Assembly (NCBI RefSeq): GCF_007859755.1
Contig: NZ_SJPF01000001.1
Coordinates: forward strand, 1,705,122 to 1,769,121
Length of the DNA: 64,000 bases
Source of the DNA: Blastopirellula retiformator
GTDB taxonomy: Bacteria; Planctomycetota; Planctomycetia; Pirellulales; Pirellulaceae
Direction of reading: 5' to 3'
Made by a program: the position numbers and the translations under genes. The notes beneath the pieces are model-generated. The model saw only the letters and a list, made by a program, of their open reading frames with translations, ran no database searches and had not been told where the DNA came from. Of this stretch, positions 1 to 8,270 are shown in pieces; the first letter of the stretch is position 1, and each line of letters begins with the position of its first letter.

Positions 1-1
1 G

Positions 2-2536
2 GTCTTGCTGAAGACGTCGCAGTTCCAGATCGATACGGTTCAGGTTCAAAGCAATGTGGCCGGGCAATTGGTCGTCGGCTGGCGAGAAGTCAACGGCGGG
101 CAAATGCCGCTGCGGATGCAGCGGATTGACGACGACGGCTCGATGATCGGCGGCGAAGTGGTCGTTGGCTACCAGATCGCCAACGAGCCGACCTTCGATC
201 TGAATGACGCCGGGCAAATCGTCGCCGTCTGGAGTCAGAACAACGTCGTATCAGGCGTCGCGTTCGACACCTTCTACTTCGATGAAACGACCACGACCGG
301 GATGTCCTTCGCCGTTCAAGCGAGCCAATCTTCGGCCGTTGGGCAGGAAGTTGCGCTCGACAACAGCGGGCGGTTTATCGTCGCTTGGGCGACTGGCAAC
401 GGTTATCAGGTGCAGTATCGCCGGTTTGACATCACCACCGGCGGCGTCGCTGCGGTCGACGCTCAAGAGATCGCGATCACCAATCCCTCGTCTTACAATA
501 TCGTCCGGTATTTCTCGCCGGACGTGGCGGTTAATGACGCGGGCGAAGTGGCGATCACTTACACGCGGCGCGTCACTTCGACCTCGTACTATGCGGCCCG
601 CGATAATCGCGAAGAGATCGTCGTGCAGGTCTTCTCCGGATTTGGCGGAACGATGACGCCGGCCTCCGGCACGGCCGCATTGCCGGCGACGTTGCCCAGC
701 TTCGGCAACGAAATCATGGTGACCGGTTCCGACGTCAACGGCAGCGCCGGACGGCAGCGGTTCGCTCGGATCGATATCGACTCGGCCGGCAACTTTGCCG
801 TCGGCTATCAAGAGTCGCTATCCACCGGCGCCCAAGTCAGCTTCTATCTAGCGCAGTATGCGAAAGAGTTCTTCAACGGGGCTTGGGTCGGCTACACGAA
901 AGCGGCGAGCGACGTGGTCGGCGTCTCGGACGATTATGAATCGGGCGCAGCGCTCGACTTCAGTCTGTCGATGAACGATCGCGGCGATATCGTGACCTTG
1001 TTCACCACCGGCGTCGAAACGCCCGGCGGCGACGAGGTCGACGTGTATGCCCGTCGGTTGGGTTTCCAATTGCCGCAAGATCCTGACAACCCGACCGAAG
1101 ATCCGCCGAGCGTGATCTTTACCGAGGAGGAAGTGATCGGATATGGCGGCGGTCAGCAGGATCAAACTCCGGACGGGTTGGCCATCTCGGAAGATGGGGC
1201 CAAGCTGACGCTGACCGGAAATGCCTGGAAGCAGGTGCTCGGCACGTTTGTAATTACCGAGTTCACGATCCTCGAGTTCGATTTTGACCTGATCAGCGAA
1301 GGGGAAATTCACGCGATCGGCTTTGATGTCGACGATGACTTGGCTCCCAACACCATGTTTCGCGTCGCCGGTACGCAAGACTGGGGGATCGACGTTCGGT
1401 CGTTGGTCGTACCGGGGACTTCCAAGGTGCGGATTCCGGTCGGTCAGTTCTACACCAGCACGACCGAAGATCCGTTTACCCGTATTGTGCTGATCAATGA
1501 TGACGACGCCAATTTCGCGGCGGAGTCTTCGTTCTCCAATATTCGCCTGTTCGAGGAGATTCCGACGACGACGGTCAATATTGGCGGCGCCGACGTCACG
1601 GCGAACATCTCGTCGTATGGTGGAGCGCAGGATCATGCGATCAACACGGTGACGATCGATAGCGAAACGAACTCGATCACCGTCGAGGGGAACTCGTGGA
1701 AGAAGATCGATTTGCCGGAAGATATCGTGATCTCGGCCAATACGATCCTGCAGTTTGAGTTCGACGCCGAAACGTTGGGCGAGATCCACGCGATTGGTTT
1801 CGCGAACGATCCGCTGAATATCTCGCCGAGCCAAACGTTCCGCGTCGCCGGTTCGCAAAACTGGGGTATCGACGCGACCGATGTGGATCAACTGCTGGTC
1901 GATCATGACAACGATCCGCTGACGCCGGATGTCTTCCAGATTCCGGTTGGTCAGTTCTATACCGGCTCGTTCGATTTCCTGACGATCGTCAATGACGATG
2001 ACGTTTCGGACGCCGTGAAGGCGACCTTCCGCAACATCAAGATCTTTGACGCGACTCACACGCCGACGATCACCCTGGGCGGCGTCAGCAGCGAAGTTGA
2101 GTTGATCAGCTTTGGCGGCAGTCAGGATAAGGCGCCCAGCTATGTGGGAATCGACGGCGATACGATTCGAATCGAAGGGAATGGGTGGAAGGCGCTCGCC
2201 TTGGATGGCGTCGTCGAGATTACCTCGACGACGGTCATCTCGTTTACCTTCGAGAGCGATTCGATCGGCGAGATCCATGGAATCGGCTTTGCCACCGCTG
2301 CGACGCTCGGCACGGCCGACGCTAGCCATAGTTTCCGAACTGCCGGCTCGCAAAATTGGGGGATCAACGCCACCAGCGATCTTTCGCCGTACATTTCGAT
2401 CGTCGGCAATACCTGGACGATCGAAGTTGGTAAGTTCTTTACCGGTTCGTTTGACTACCTGACGTTAATTTGTGACGACGATGCTGACGGTTACGCCGTC
2501 AGCCAGTTCTCCAATATCACGATTTCCGACAGCTAA
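2..2536 (+). CDS. C-terminal part of a large repetitive, probably exported protein (5' end outside window)
   Basis: The frame is open from the window edge; the first possible start is an internal-looking TTG at 5, so the true start probably lies upstream. The first ~360 residues hold about six blade-like repeats of the form D-x-x-G-x-hydrophobic-VAW (DLNDAGQIVAVW, LDNSGRFIVAW, VNDAGEVAIT), suggesting a beta-propeller or similar beta fold. The last ~475 residues are three tandem copies of a ~155-residue module with shared motifs GEIHAIGF, FRxAGxQxWGI and VGQFYTG plus Asp clusters. Very acidic, with no cysteine-rich or enzymatic motif visible. Family unknown to me; an extracellular adhesin, matrix or carbohydrate-binding protein is a guess. 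A strong terminator follows. Confidence 0.8.
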   Translation, partial: VLLKTSQFQIDTVQVQSNVAGQLVVGWREVNGGQMPLRMQRIDDDGSMIGGEVVVGYQIANEPTFDLNDAGQIVAVWSQNNVVSGVAFDTFYFDETTTTGMSFAVQASQSSAVGQEVALDNSGRFIVAWATGNGYQVQYRRFDITTGGVAAVDAQEIAITNPSSYNIVRYFSPDVAVNDAGEVAITYTRRVTSTSYYAARDNREEIVVQVFSGFGGTMTPASGTAALPATLPSFGNEIMVTGSDVNGSAGRQRFARIDIDSAGNFAVGYQESLSTGAQVSFYLAQYAKEFFNGAWVGYTKAASDVVGVSDDYESGAALDFSLSMNDRGDIVTLFTTGVETPGGDEVDVYARRLGFQLPQDPDNPTEDPPSVIFTEEEVIGYGGGQQDQTPDGLAISEDGAKLTLTGNAWKQVLGTFVITEFTILEFDFDLISEGEIHAIGFDVDDDLAPNTMFRVAGTQDWGIDVRSLVVPGTSKVRIPVGQFYTSTTEDPFTRIVLINDDDANFAAESSFSNIRLFEEIPTTTVNIGGADVTANISSYGGAQDHAINTVTIDSETNSITVEGNSWKKIDLPEDIVISANTILQFEFDAETLGEIHAIGFANDPLNISPSQTFRVAGSQNWGIDATDVDQLLVDHDNDPLTPDVFQIPVGQFYTGSFDFLTIVNDDDVSDAVKATFRNIKIFDATHTPTITLGGVSSEVELISFGGSQDKAPSYVGIDGDTIRIEGNGWKALALDGVVEITSTTVISFTFESDSIGEIHGIGFATAATLGTADASHSFRTAGSQNWGINATSDLSPYISIVGNTWTIEVGKFFTGSFDYLTLICDDDADGYAVSQFSNITISDS
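1112..2533 (+). repeat. Three tandem ~155-residue modules inside the large protein
   Basis: Modules start near 1112, 1571 and 2060. Each has a Tyr/Phe-Gly-Gly start (YGGGQQD, YGGAQDH, FGGSQDK), a GNxWK strand, GEIHxIGF, FR(V/T)AG(T/S)QxWGI, VG(Q/K)F(Y/F)TG and a final DDD followed by FxNI. The conserved Asp and Trp residues suggest a calcium-stabilised beta-sandwich, perhaps carbohydrate-binding; this is inference from pattern only. Confidence 0.8.
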
Positions 2537-2564
2537 GCGGGTTGGGATCGGCTGATTTTTCAAG

Positions 2565-2601
2565 GCGGGCGGCTCGTTCTGTGAGCCGTCCGCTTTTTTT
2601 C
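2565..2601 (+). terminator. Intrinsic terminator after the large repetitive gene
   Basis: GCGGGCGGCTC pairs with GAGCCGTCCGC (one G-T wobble) around a short loop and is followed by a run of seven T, 30-65 nt after the stop codon. Confidence 0.85.
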
Positions 2602-2702
2602 TGCGCTGCGGTCTGGCAAAATCGAACGCTCGCGAACCATGCTGCGCGGCTGCGGTTTCCCATTGGCTCGCTTTTGGATTTCGTCACGCGAAGGATCCCT
2701 CG

Positions 2703-3365
2703 ATGCCCGATCAACATCAGCAAACGAATCAATCGTTCTACGACCGTATCAGCGGCGCCTACGATTTCATCGCCGACTCCAGCGAGCACAAAGCTCGTGA
2801 GATGGGGCAAAACAATCTCGGCTTGCAGCCGGGGGCGCGCGTCTTGGAGATCGGCTTCGGCACCGGCAACTCCTTGATCGATCTGGCGAAGTCAGTCGCA
2901 CCAAACGGCAAGGTGATCGGCGTCGACATCTCGCCCGGGATGAAGAAGGTGGCCGCAGAGAAGATCGCCAAGACCGACGTGGCTGATCAGATCGAACTAC
3001 ACATCGGCGATGCTCGGAATCTTGACTTTCCTCCTGACAGCTTTGACGCAGCTTTCATGAGCTTCACGCTCGAGCTATTTGACGAAGGGGACATTCCGCT
3101 GGTGTTGAAAGAACTGCTTAAGTCGCTGAAGCCGGGCGGTAAGATCGGCGTCGTTTCGATGGCGACCGTCAAGACTGGGGACAAAGCGAGCGTGCTGGAG
3201 AAGACCTACATCTGGATGCATCAGCACTTCCCGCACATCGTCGACTGTCAGCCGATCGATGTGGTGACGCTGGTCGCCGACGCTGGCTTTGAGATCGAAA
3301 AAGAAATCGACATGGAGATCTGGTCGATGCCAGTTCGCGCAGCCATTGGTGTGAAGCCCGCCTAG
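2703..3365 (+). CDS. Class I SAM-dependent methyltransferase
   Basis: 220 residues. The N-terminus (SFYDRISGAYDF) resembles UbiE/COQ5-type methyltransferases. Motif I is VLEIGFGTGN at residues 47-56, the acidic motif II is VIGVDIS, and a later GDARNLDFPPDSFDAAF matches motif III/IV; SLKPGGKIGVVS is the usual post-IV motif. It probably methylates a small molecule or quinone in the cytoplasm, but the substrate cannot be read from sequence. The start is supported by GAAGGA 8 nt upstream. Its TAG stop abuts the 149-bp repeat that starts at 3366, so the original C-terminus may have been altered by that insertion. Confidence 0.9.
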   Translation: MPDQHQQTNQSFYDRISGAYDFIADSSEHKAREMGQNNLGLQPGARVLEIGFGTGNSLIDLAKSVAPNGKVIGVDISPGMKKVAAEKIAKTDVADQIELHIGDARNLDFPPDSFDAAFMSFTLELFDEGDIPLVLKELLKSLKPGGKIGVVSMATVKTGDKASVLEKTYIWMHQHFPHIVDCQPIDVVTLVADAGFEIEKEIDMEIWSMPVRAAIGVKPA

Positions 3366-3514
3366 CAGTCCGTTGATTTTCTCGACGGACTGCGTGATCG
3401 CAGGGATGCGATCCCAAAATAGCGACGTAAGTCGTTATTTTGCGAGCCGCGAAGAGCTACGCTCTGAGCCTGGCGAGGTTGGAAAATGCCACGATGGTAT
3501 TTTTCAACAGGCAG
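3366..3514 (+). repeat. 149-bp structured interspersed repeat, copy 1
   Basis: About 96% identical by eye to the reverse complement of 48028-48176; the copies differ at five positions inside the 149 bp, with no indels. It holds several hairpins: AGTCCGT/ACGGACT near the left end, AAAATAGCGAC/GTCGTTATTTT in the middle, GGAAAATGCCA/TGGTATTTTTC near the right end. The ends are imperfect inverted repeats (CAGTCCGTTGA versus CTGCCTGTTGA, 8 of 11). One frame is open throughout in both copies. No target duplication is obvious here (CTAG left, CCAA right). It directly follows the methyltransferase stop codon. Confidence 0.85.
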
Positions 3515-3528
3515 CCAAAGTAGGTGCG

Positions 3529-3565
3529 AAAAAAAAAGCGACGGCGACAAATGTCGCCGCCGCTT
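3529..3565 (-). terminator. Intrinsic terminator of the broken oxidase gene
   Basis: Read on the minus strand, AAGCGGCGGCGAC pairs with GTCGCCGTCGCTT (one mismatch) around a 4-nt loop and runs into a tract of nine or more T. It lies 30 nt after the stop of the oxidase-like gene. Confidence 0.85.
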
Positions 3566-3594
3566 CGCGTCTTATACTTTGGATTCCGCGGAAC

Positions 3595-4107
3595 CTACGA
3601 CGTAACCGCCACGTGCTCTTCCCACGTAATTTTCTCGTGGTTTTCCTCTTCGCTCTTCTTGGTGAACAGCGAACGAACCGCTCCCTTGACGCCGCGGGAG
3701 TGATGTTTCCAATACTCGGCTTCGTGGACGTCAACGCGAATCAGCGCCAAGTCGGACGTTTCGGGACCGTCTGGGAACCAATCATTGAGGTGATCATTCC
3801 AGAGACCTTCGATTTTCTTCCGGTCTTTCACGATCTCCGCTTTGCTGGAAAGCGAAACGAAGTCGTCGTGGGACGGAGACCCGTAGCAAACGTTGACCTG
3901 GGGATTGGCGGCGATTTCCTCGACCTTCGGGTCATCGGCGTTCGTCACGAACCAGATGTCGCCGTCGAACTAATGTCCAGCGGTGCACATCGGGCGGCTC
4001 CGCAGGTTTCCGGAGCAATCGACCGTGACGAGCATCGCGTGACGAATGTCGTCGATCAGTTCGCGAAGCGTTTCAATGGCAAGTTGTCGTTCTGATTTGT
4101 CGGTCAT
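3595..4107 (-). pseudogene. Pyridoxamine 5'-phosphate oxidase-like (general stress protein 26) gene with one in-frame TAG
   Basis: Translating from the ATG at 4107, which has GGAG at a good distance, gives 170 codons that match the stress-26-type flavin-binding fold: MTDKSERQLAIETL, then HAMLVTVDCSGNLRSRPM, then FDGDIWFVTNADDPKVEEI, NVCYGSP and a C-terminal EYWKHHSRG. Codon 46 (3970-3972) is TAG where relatives usually have a Glu before FDGD, so GAG to TAG is the likely change. The rest of the frame is intact, with no frameshift. Downstream, only a GTG at 3948 without a Shine-Dalgarno could restart. A recent nonsense mutation, sequencing error or readthrough are all possible. Intact members bind FMN/F420-like cofactors and act in stress responses. 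Confidence 0.85.
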
Positions 4108-4393
4108 GGCGATCTCCTATGATTACGAATTTTTCAAAGCCGCGGACCGTCCCGGATAACTCTACAGGCCGTGCGGCGGTATAAGTGGTCAGTGCTATAG
4201 AAATAAGTTGTCGCAACATGCGTGCCGATTGGCGACTTCGCGGGCATACGCGGTAAAAACGATTCAATCCGCGGTCTCCTAACCCTAAATGTGGAACCTG
4301 AGCATCCCCGCTGAACGCTGCGCGACCAACCGAAGCGACGAGCACGCTACAATCTCCAAAGAATCCTCATCTTCCGCCGCAAGGGCCAATCCA

Positions 4394-4717
4394 ATGCAAA
4401 TCGCAGACCTACTGGCCAGTGTGCCGTCGAATCTGCCTGAAGAGTTGCTGGAGACGTTGCTCGAAACCGATTCGGTGCGTATCGAGCGAATCGTTTCGCA
4501 CGGACATGTTTCAGAGCCAGGTTTCTGGTACGACCAGCAGGAGCATGAATGGGTGTTGCTATTGCAAGGCGCCGCTCGCTTGGAGATTTCGGAACAGTCG
4601 CAGCCGATTGAGCTTCATCCTGGCCAAGCGGTCTTGCTGTCGGCGCATCAGCGACATCGAGTCGCCTGGACGACGCCCGAGGAACCGACGGTCTGGCTGG
4701 CGATCTTTTTTCGCTAG
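4394..4717 (+). CDS. Small cupin-domain protein
   Basis: 107 residues from the ATG at 4394; an upstream in-frame start at 4289 gives an unconvincing N-terminal tail. The core is the cupin_2 beta barrel: EHEWVLLLQGAARLEI, then IELHPGQAVLLSAHQRHRVAWT. Two-His/Glu metal ligands are partly visible (H and E in QEHEW, H in HQRHRV). Similar small cupins are annotated as phosphoribosylaminomethylideneaminopyrimidinone-type or unknown cupins. Function is not assignable. It lies alone between divergent and convergent neighbours. No strong ribosome binding site is visible, so the start is moderately certain. Confidence 0.8.
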   Translation: MQIADLLASVPSNLPEELLETLLETDSVRIERIVSHGHVSEPGFWYDQQEHEWVLLLQGAARLEISEQSQPIELHPGQAVLLSAHQRHRVAWTTPEEPTVWLAIFFR

Positions 4718-4739
4718 ACGAGCCAGTAATCGGACGACG

Positions 4740-5330
4740 CTACCGGGCTGGCTCTAACTGAACTAGCAGCCGTTCTTCGCCTGGATAGGAAGGAATCTCT
4801 GGGGCCTCCTCGCGTCGGCCGCCACCAACGATACCAGCGGCATAAAACGTCGTTTCGATTTCATGGTACGGAGATCCGAAGAAATGGTGCTCGCCGTCAG
4901 CAATGACGACCGGCAACGTAATACATGCACAGTGCCGTTGCTTCGGCTGATCATCCGCAAGACGGTAGTGCGCAACTCGAACCCAATAAAGTGGCGACGG
5001 TGTGATGGTCGCGTTGCCAAACTCGGCTGGCCGCTGAACGATGTCCAGCGTCGTCCGTTCGCCCGAGGCCGCGGGGCGGACCAATGCCCAGGTAATCGCT
5101 TGCCGCGTCAATTGGCATGCTGGCGCGCCCCCTTCGCACGGATCGTTTAGGTCGGGGCGGACCTCCTCGACCCAGGCGATCAAGTGGTGGACCTGTTGAG
5201 GATCACCAGATTCTTGGGCGGTTCGATAGGCGGCGAACAACTCGGCGGAAGATTGTGGTCCGCGAGCCCCGCATCCTCCGGCGGCGGCCAGTACAGCGAA
5301 CAGAAGTCCGCTGATGAGAAGTCTCGACAT
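4740..5330 (-). CDS. Putative lipoprotein of unknown function
   Basis: 196 residues from the ATG at 5330, chosen because GGAGGAG lies 7 nt upstream and a signal peptide follows directly (MSRLLISGLLFAVLAAAGGC); the open frame extends 99 nt further upstream without support. Lipobox-like AGGC at residues 17-20 predicts lipidation at the outer face of the membrane. The mature part is polar with paired cysteines (DPCEGGAPAC, RHCACI). No catalytic motif or known family was recognised. Convergent with the cupin gene, 22 nt apart. Confidence 0.8.
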   Translation of the reverse strand: MSRLLISGLLFAVLAAAGGCGARGPQSSAELFAAYRTAQESGDPQQVHHLIAWVEEVRPDLNDPCEGGAPACQLTRQAITWALVRPAASGERTTLDIVQRPAEFGNATITPSPLYWVRVAHYRLADDQPKQRHCACITLPVVIADGEHHFFGSPYHEIETTFYAAGIVGGGRREEAPEIPSYPGEERLLVQLEPAR

Positions 5331-5656
5331 CGGTTTGCTCCTCCCCAAGGGGCTGGGGTTTTGAAGCCGCCTATTGGAATTTCCCTGGATGAATATTTGC
5401 GGAGCCGGGAATGAGAAAACGAGGTGCAAACATTTGTCTCCAAATAACTCTTACCCTTAGATCAAGAAATGCTTCCTTCAAGGTGGGGCTCGCTTCCGCT
5501 GTCACTGAGATCGCCCCAACTTCAAGCTCAAATAAGGAGCTGTTGGAGGAATGGTGGCCCATATCCCTTGTTTAAGGCAGGGATCCCTCTAAAATACATG
5601 GGTTATTTGCTAATTGCGAAATTCCCTTCTTTTCTCACTGAATGAGGCCCTGTTCT

Positions 5657-6637
5657 ATGACTCGGAAACGTGGATTCACGTTGGTTGAACTGTTGGTCGT
5701 GATAGCCATTATCGGCGTGCTTATCGCCTTGCTATTGCCGGCTGTGCAACAGGCCCGTGAAGCGGCGCGGCGAATGGCCTGCAGCAACAACATGAAGCAG
5801 ATGGGACTCGCGTTACATAACTATCACGATACGTTCGGAACGCTGCCGCCGGTTTCGGTCGCCCGACCTGGTAACACGTACCACGGCCCTTCCGCCTTCG
5901 TGATGGTGTTGCCGTTCATTGAGCAAACGAATCTCTACGATCAAATTAAGACCGCTTCGAGCAACTTCGGCGGTACGTTCTGGCTAGGTTCGAGCGGCGC
6001 TGCTGCGCTGCGAGGTGTGATGGACGGTCAAGCTGTGGAAGCTTATTGGTGTCCATCGAGCCCGCTGGAACGCTTCCGCGTTACTTCTACGTCGTACCCA
6101 GAATTGATTCCGCAGACCGACTACGTGCTGATGTCGGGCAGCGATTTGCATTCGACGACCGACACCAACGCCAGCGCCGCGAGCAGCTATTCCGACGGCG
6201 GCGTTTTTCGCAATCAGGTTGGCGTCAAAATTCGCGACATCACCGATGGCACTTCCAATACCTTCGCCGTCGCCGAGCAGTCGGGCTTTACGACCGACGG
6301 AACGAACATGCAGTTTGACGCTCGCTCGGCGCCGTCGAGCGGTTGGGTGATGGGGTCGAAGTCGCAGTTGCGACCGACCGGAACGGCCGACTCCTGGTCA
6401 GCGGACGATCGCTGCTGGAACACGACGACGCTGCGTCAGGGGATCGGCACGAAGATTATTGGCGGCGGCTGGGCCAAAGGAGAGGCCTGCAACAAACCGG
6501 TTCAATCGGCGCATCCTGGCGGCACGCTGGTCGTCGTTTCGGACGCCTCGGTTCGATTCCTCCCTTCGACGACCGATCTGACCGTCGCCAAGCGACTGGC
6601 CGATCGAGACGACGGATACGCGGTGCAATTTCCGTAA
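5657..6637 (+). CDS. DUF1559 protein with type IV pilin-like N-terminus
   Basis: 326 residues from ATG 5657 (TGAGG about 9 nt upstream; the ATG at 5642 lacks a site). The N-terminus [20 protein letters not shown] is a class III signal: prepilin peptidase should cleave after Gly and methylate Phe. [20 protein letters not shown] then [14 protein letters not shown] are hallmark DUF1559 motifs. The C-terminal half ends with the H-X9-DG-like region ([18 protein letters not shown]). Such proteins are expanded in planctomycetes and probably form pseudopilin-like surface or secretion structures. The next gene is its usual small lipoprotein partner. Confidence 0.93.
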   Translation: MTRKRGFTLVELLVVIAIIGVLIALLLPAVQQAREAARRMACSNNMKQMGLALHNYHDTFGTLPPVSVARPGNTYHGPSAFVMVLPFIEQTNLYDQIKTASSNFGGTFWLGSSGAAALRGVMDGQAVEAYWCPSSPLERFRVTSTSYPELIPQTDYVLMSGSDLHSTTDTNASAASSYSDGGVFRNQVGVKIRDITDGTSNTFAVAEQSGFTTDGTNMQFDARSAPSSGWVMGSKSQLRPTGTADSWSADDRCWNTTTLRQGIGTKIIGGGWAKGEACNKPVQSAHPGGTLVVVSDASVRFLPSTTDLTVAKRLADRDDGYAVQFP

Positions 6638-6667
6638 CGCCTGCAGACCGCGAAAGGAACGAACAAG

Positions 6668-7057
6668 ATGGCCAGAATGTTGGTTTTGTTGCCGCTGCTG
6701 ATACTGGTCGGCTGCGGCGAATCGGACGGAGTGAAACGCCTGACGGTGACCGGCACGGTCACCTTCCAAGGAAAGCCGCTCACCGACGGCGGGATCTCGT
6801 TTGAAGATCCGACGACCGGCTATGCCGCCGCCAGCCAGTTCCAAGACGGCGCCTTTCAGGTGCAACTGCCGGTGGGCGAATACAAAGTGATGATCGAGCC
6901 GACGATGGTTGAAGTCCCCTCGCGAGACGGCAACTCGCCCCCGTCGCAACGCCCTTCGGTCGATCTGCCAAGAAAGTACTTCTCCGCCGCGACTACCGAT
7001 CTAAAAGCGAAGGTCGCGGACGATTCGACCAACTTTGCGTTCGATCTGAAGAAATAG
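6668..7057 (+). CDS. Small carboxypeptidase-regulatory-like lipoprotein, DUF1559 partner
   Basis: 129 residues with a lipoprotein signal (MARMLVLLPLLILVGCGES; Cys at 16). The mature part is a single beta-sandwich: TVTGTVTFQGKPLTDGGISF, later GAFQVQLPVGEYKVMI. This transthyretin-like fold is the usual companion encoded after DUF1559 genes in planctomycetes. It lies 30 nt after the DUF1559 stop with GAAAGGAA as ribosome binding site, so co-transcription is likely. Role unknown; an envelope-anchored binding partner is plausible. Confidence 0.88.
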   Translation: MARMLVLLPLLILVGCGESDGVKRLTVTGTVTFQGKPLTDGGISFEDPTTGYAAASQFQDGAFQVQLPVGEYKVMIEPTMVEVPSRDGNSPPSQRPSVDLPRKYFSAATTDLKAKVADDSTNFAFDLKK

Positions 7058-7264
7058 CGTTCGCCGCACGTGAAGAGCCTGCTGCGAACTGCCAGTCACC
7101 GGCGATCTGATCGCCTCGAGATACCAGGCGTACAGTCCCACCCCGGTAATGACGCCGCCGACCAGGCCGTAAAACTGCTGGGACCCGCTATTGGTCGCCA
7201 GCGCCGAACCGGCGAAAATGATCGAGCCCGCCAGCACGATGATCGAAGCGGAAACGATGTGCAT
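7001..7264 (-). CDS. Small membrane protein (uncertain)
   Basis: 87 residues with two hydrophobic segments near residues 4-23 (SIIVLAGSIIFAGSALA) and 32-50 (LVGGVITGVGLYAWYLEAI). AGGACA lies about 6 nt upstream of the ATG. The 3' end overlaps the convergent lipoprotein gene by 57 nt, which weakens the case for its last third. Downstream of tRNA-Leu on the same strand. No family recognised. Confidence 0.5.
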   Translation of the reverse strand: MHIVSASIIVLAGSIIFAGSALATNSGSQQFYGLVGGVITGVGLYAWYLEAIRSPVTGSSQQALHVRRTLFLQIERKVGRIVRDLRF

Positions 7265-7302
7265 CAGGGCGTGTCCTGTAGATTCTTCGCCAGTAAATCA
7301 AG

Positions 7303-7388
7303 TAGCCGAGGCGGGGCTCGAACCCGCACGGTGGTTTCCCACCACAGGATTTTAAATCCTGTGCGTCTGCCAATTTCGCCACTCGGCC
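7303..7388 (-). tRNA. tRNA-Leu (anticodon UAA)
   Basis: 86-nt class II tRNA read on the minus strand. The acceptor stem GGCCGAG pairs with CTCGGCT (one G-U), discriminator A at 7303. D-stem GCG/CGC, anticodon stem CAGGA/TCCTG with loop TTTAAAA giving anticodon UAA, long variable arm GGTGGGAAACCACC, T-arm GCGGGTTCGAGCCCCGC. CCA is not encoded. It decodes UUA/UUG. Confidence 0.96.
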
Positions 7389-7697
7389 GTGGTGCGGGAT
7401 TGGAGGTCCCGGGCGCTCTCTGGATCCGACGGCGACTTGCTTGGCGGCCGCGCTGACTTGGCTTGCGCCGTGGGAAAATGTCGGAAGGTGTCGCTATTCT
7501 GGCGATCCTGGGCAATCGTCACAAGTATAGGCAGCGAATCAACTTTCCTTTCGTAAACCTGGCCCCAGTGCGGGTTGTACGGTTGCGGTGGTCCCCTCGA
7601 TCTGCCGATAAGGGAATAGCAAACTGGCGGTTACGAGGCCGCAAATTCTCGCTAAACTATCCGCTTTCGCAGGCATTCGCTATTGGGGGCGACAGGG
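7389..7697 (+). other. Intergenic region, no gene seen
   Basis: 309 bases between tRNA-Leu and the DUF420 gene. The open frames here are in poor composition and look like chance. It should hold the promoters of both divergent units, but I see no clear -35/-10 pair. Confidence 0.5.
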
Positions 7698-8192
7698 ATG
7701 CTCACGCTGATCGCGCAAAACTATGGATTTCTGCCGACCCGTGGTTCGGTGATGCTCGACTTCGTCTTTCTGGCGATGTTTGGGGTGATCGTCATTATGG
7801 GGGCCAGTATTGGGCTGGTTCGCTTTCGGCGAATGTACAATCTGCACAAATGGCTGCAGATCATTCTCGGCGTGGTGCTGCTATTGGCGGTGCTGGCGTT
7901 TGAGGTCGATATGCGGTTTTTCACCAACTGGCGAGAACTGGCCGAGCCGTCGCCGTACTACGCTTCGGGAACGGTCGACTGGAGTCTCTACATTCACTTG
8001 GCGTTCGCCATTCCGACCCCGCTACTCTGGGTCTACGTGATCGTGATGGCGGTTCGCAAATTCCCGGCGCCGGTCATGCCCAACAGCTACAGCGATACGC
8101 ACAAGTTCTGGGCCCGGATCGCGGCGATCGGAATGACGATGACTGCGGTGACGGGGTGGATCTTTTACTATTTGGGGTTTGTGGCAAGCTAA
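7698..8192 (+). CDS. DUF420 family membrane protein
   Basis: 164 residues from ATG 7698 with a GGGGGCG stretch upstream (an in-frame TTG at 7683 is less likely). Four to five membrane segments: FVFLAMFGVIVIMGASIGLV, WLQIILGVVLLLAVLAFEV, LYIHLAFAIPTPLLWVYVIVM and IAAIGMTMTAVTGWIFYYLG. Conserved histidines (LHKW, YIHLA, DTHKFWAR) match DUF420 proteins, which are often linked with heme-copper oxidase assembly. Here no oxidase genes are adjacent, so the role is open. A shared hairpin separates it from leuA. Confidence 0.85.
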   Translation: MLTLIAQNYGFLPTRGSVMLDFVFLAMFGVIVIMGASIGLVRFRRMYNLHKWLQIILGVVLLLAVLAFEVDMRFFTNWRELAEPSPYYASGTVDWSLYIHLAFAIPTPLLWVYVIVMAVRKFPAPVMPNSYSDTHKFWARIAAIGMTMTAVTGWIFYYLGFVAS

Positions 8193-8270
8193 GAAAGCGG
8201 AAAGCGGAAGAAGAGTTGGGCGAAGCCGATGTTGGCGTTCTCTCTCTCTTTTCCGCTCTCCGCTTTTCTT
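8193..8270. terminator. Bidirectional terminator between DUF420 gene and leuA
   Basis: Long inverted repeat: AAAGCGGAAAGCGGAA near 8194 pairs with TTTTCCGCTCTCCGCTTTT near 8250-8268 with few mismatches. T-rich on the plus strand side. Confidence 0.65.

Noticed and set aside
848..2353. Long minus-strand open frame (501 codons) opposite the large repetitive gene
   Set aside because: Arg/Asp-rich mirror of the plus-strand gene, which has clear protein repeats. GC-rich codon bias leaves antisense frames open.
3373..4095. 240-codon plus-strand frame spanning the repeat and the region opposite the oxidase-like gene
   Set aside because: It starts inside the repeat and continues antisense to a recognisable flavin-oxidase gene; only the repeat part matches anything (copy 2).
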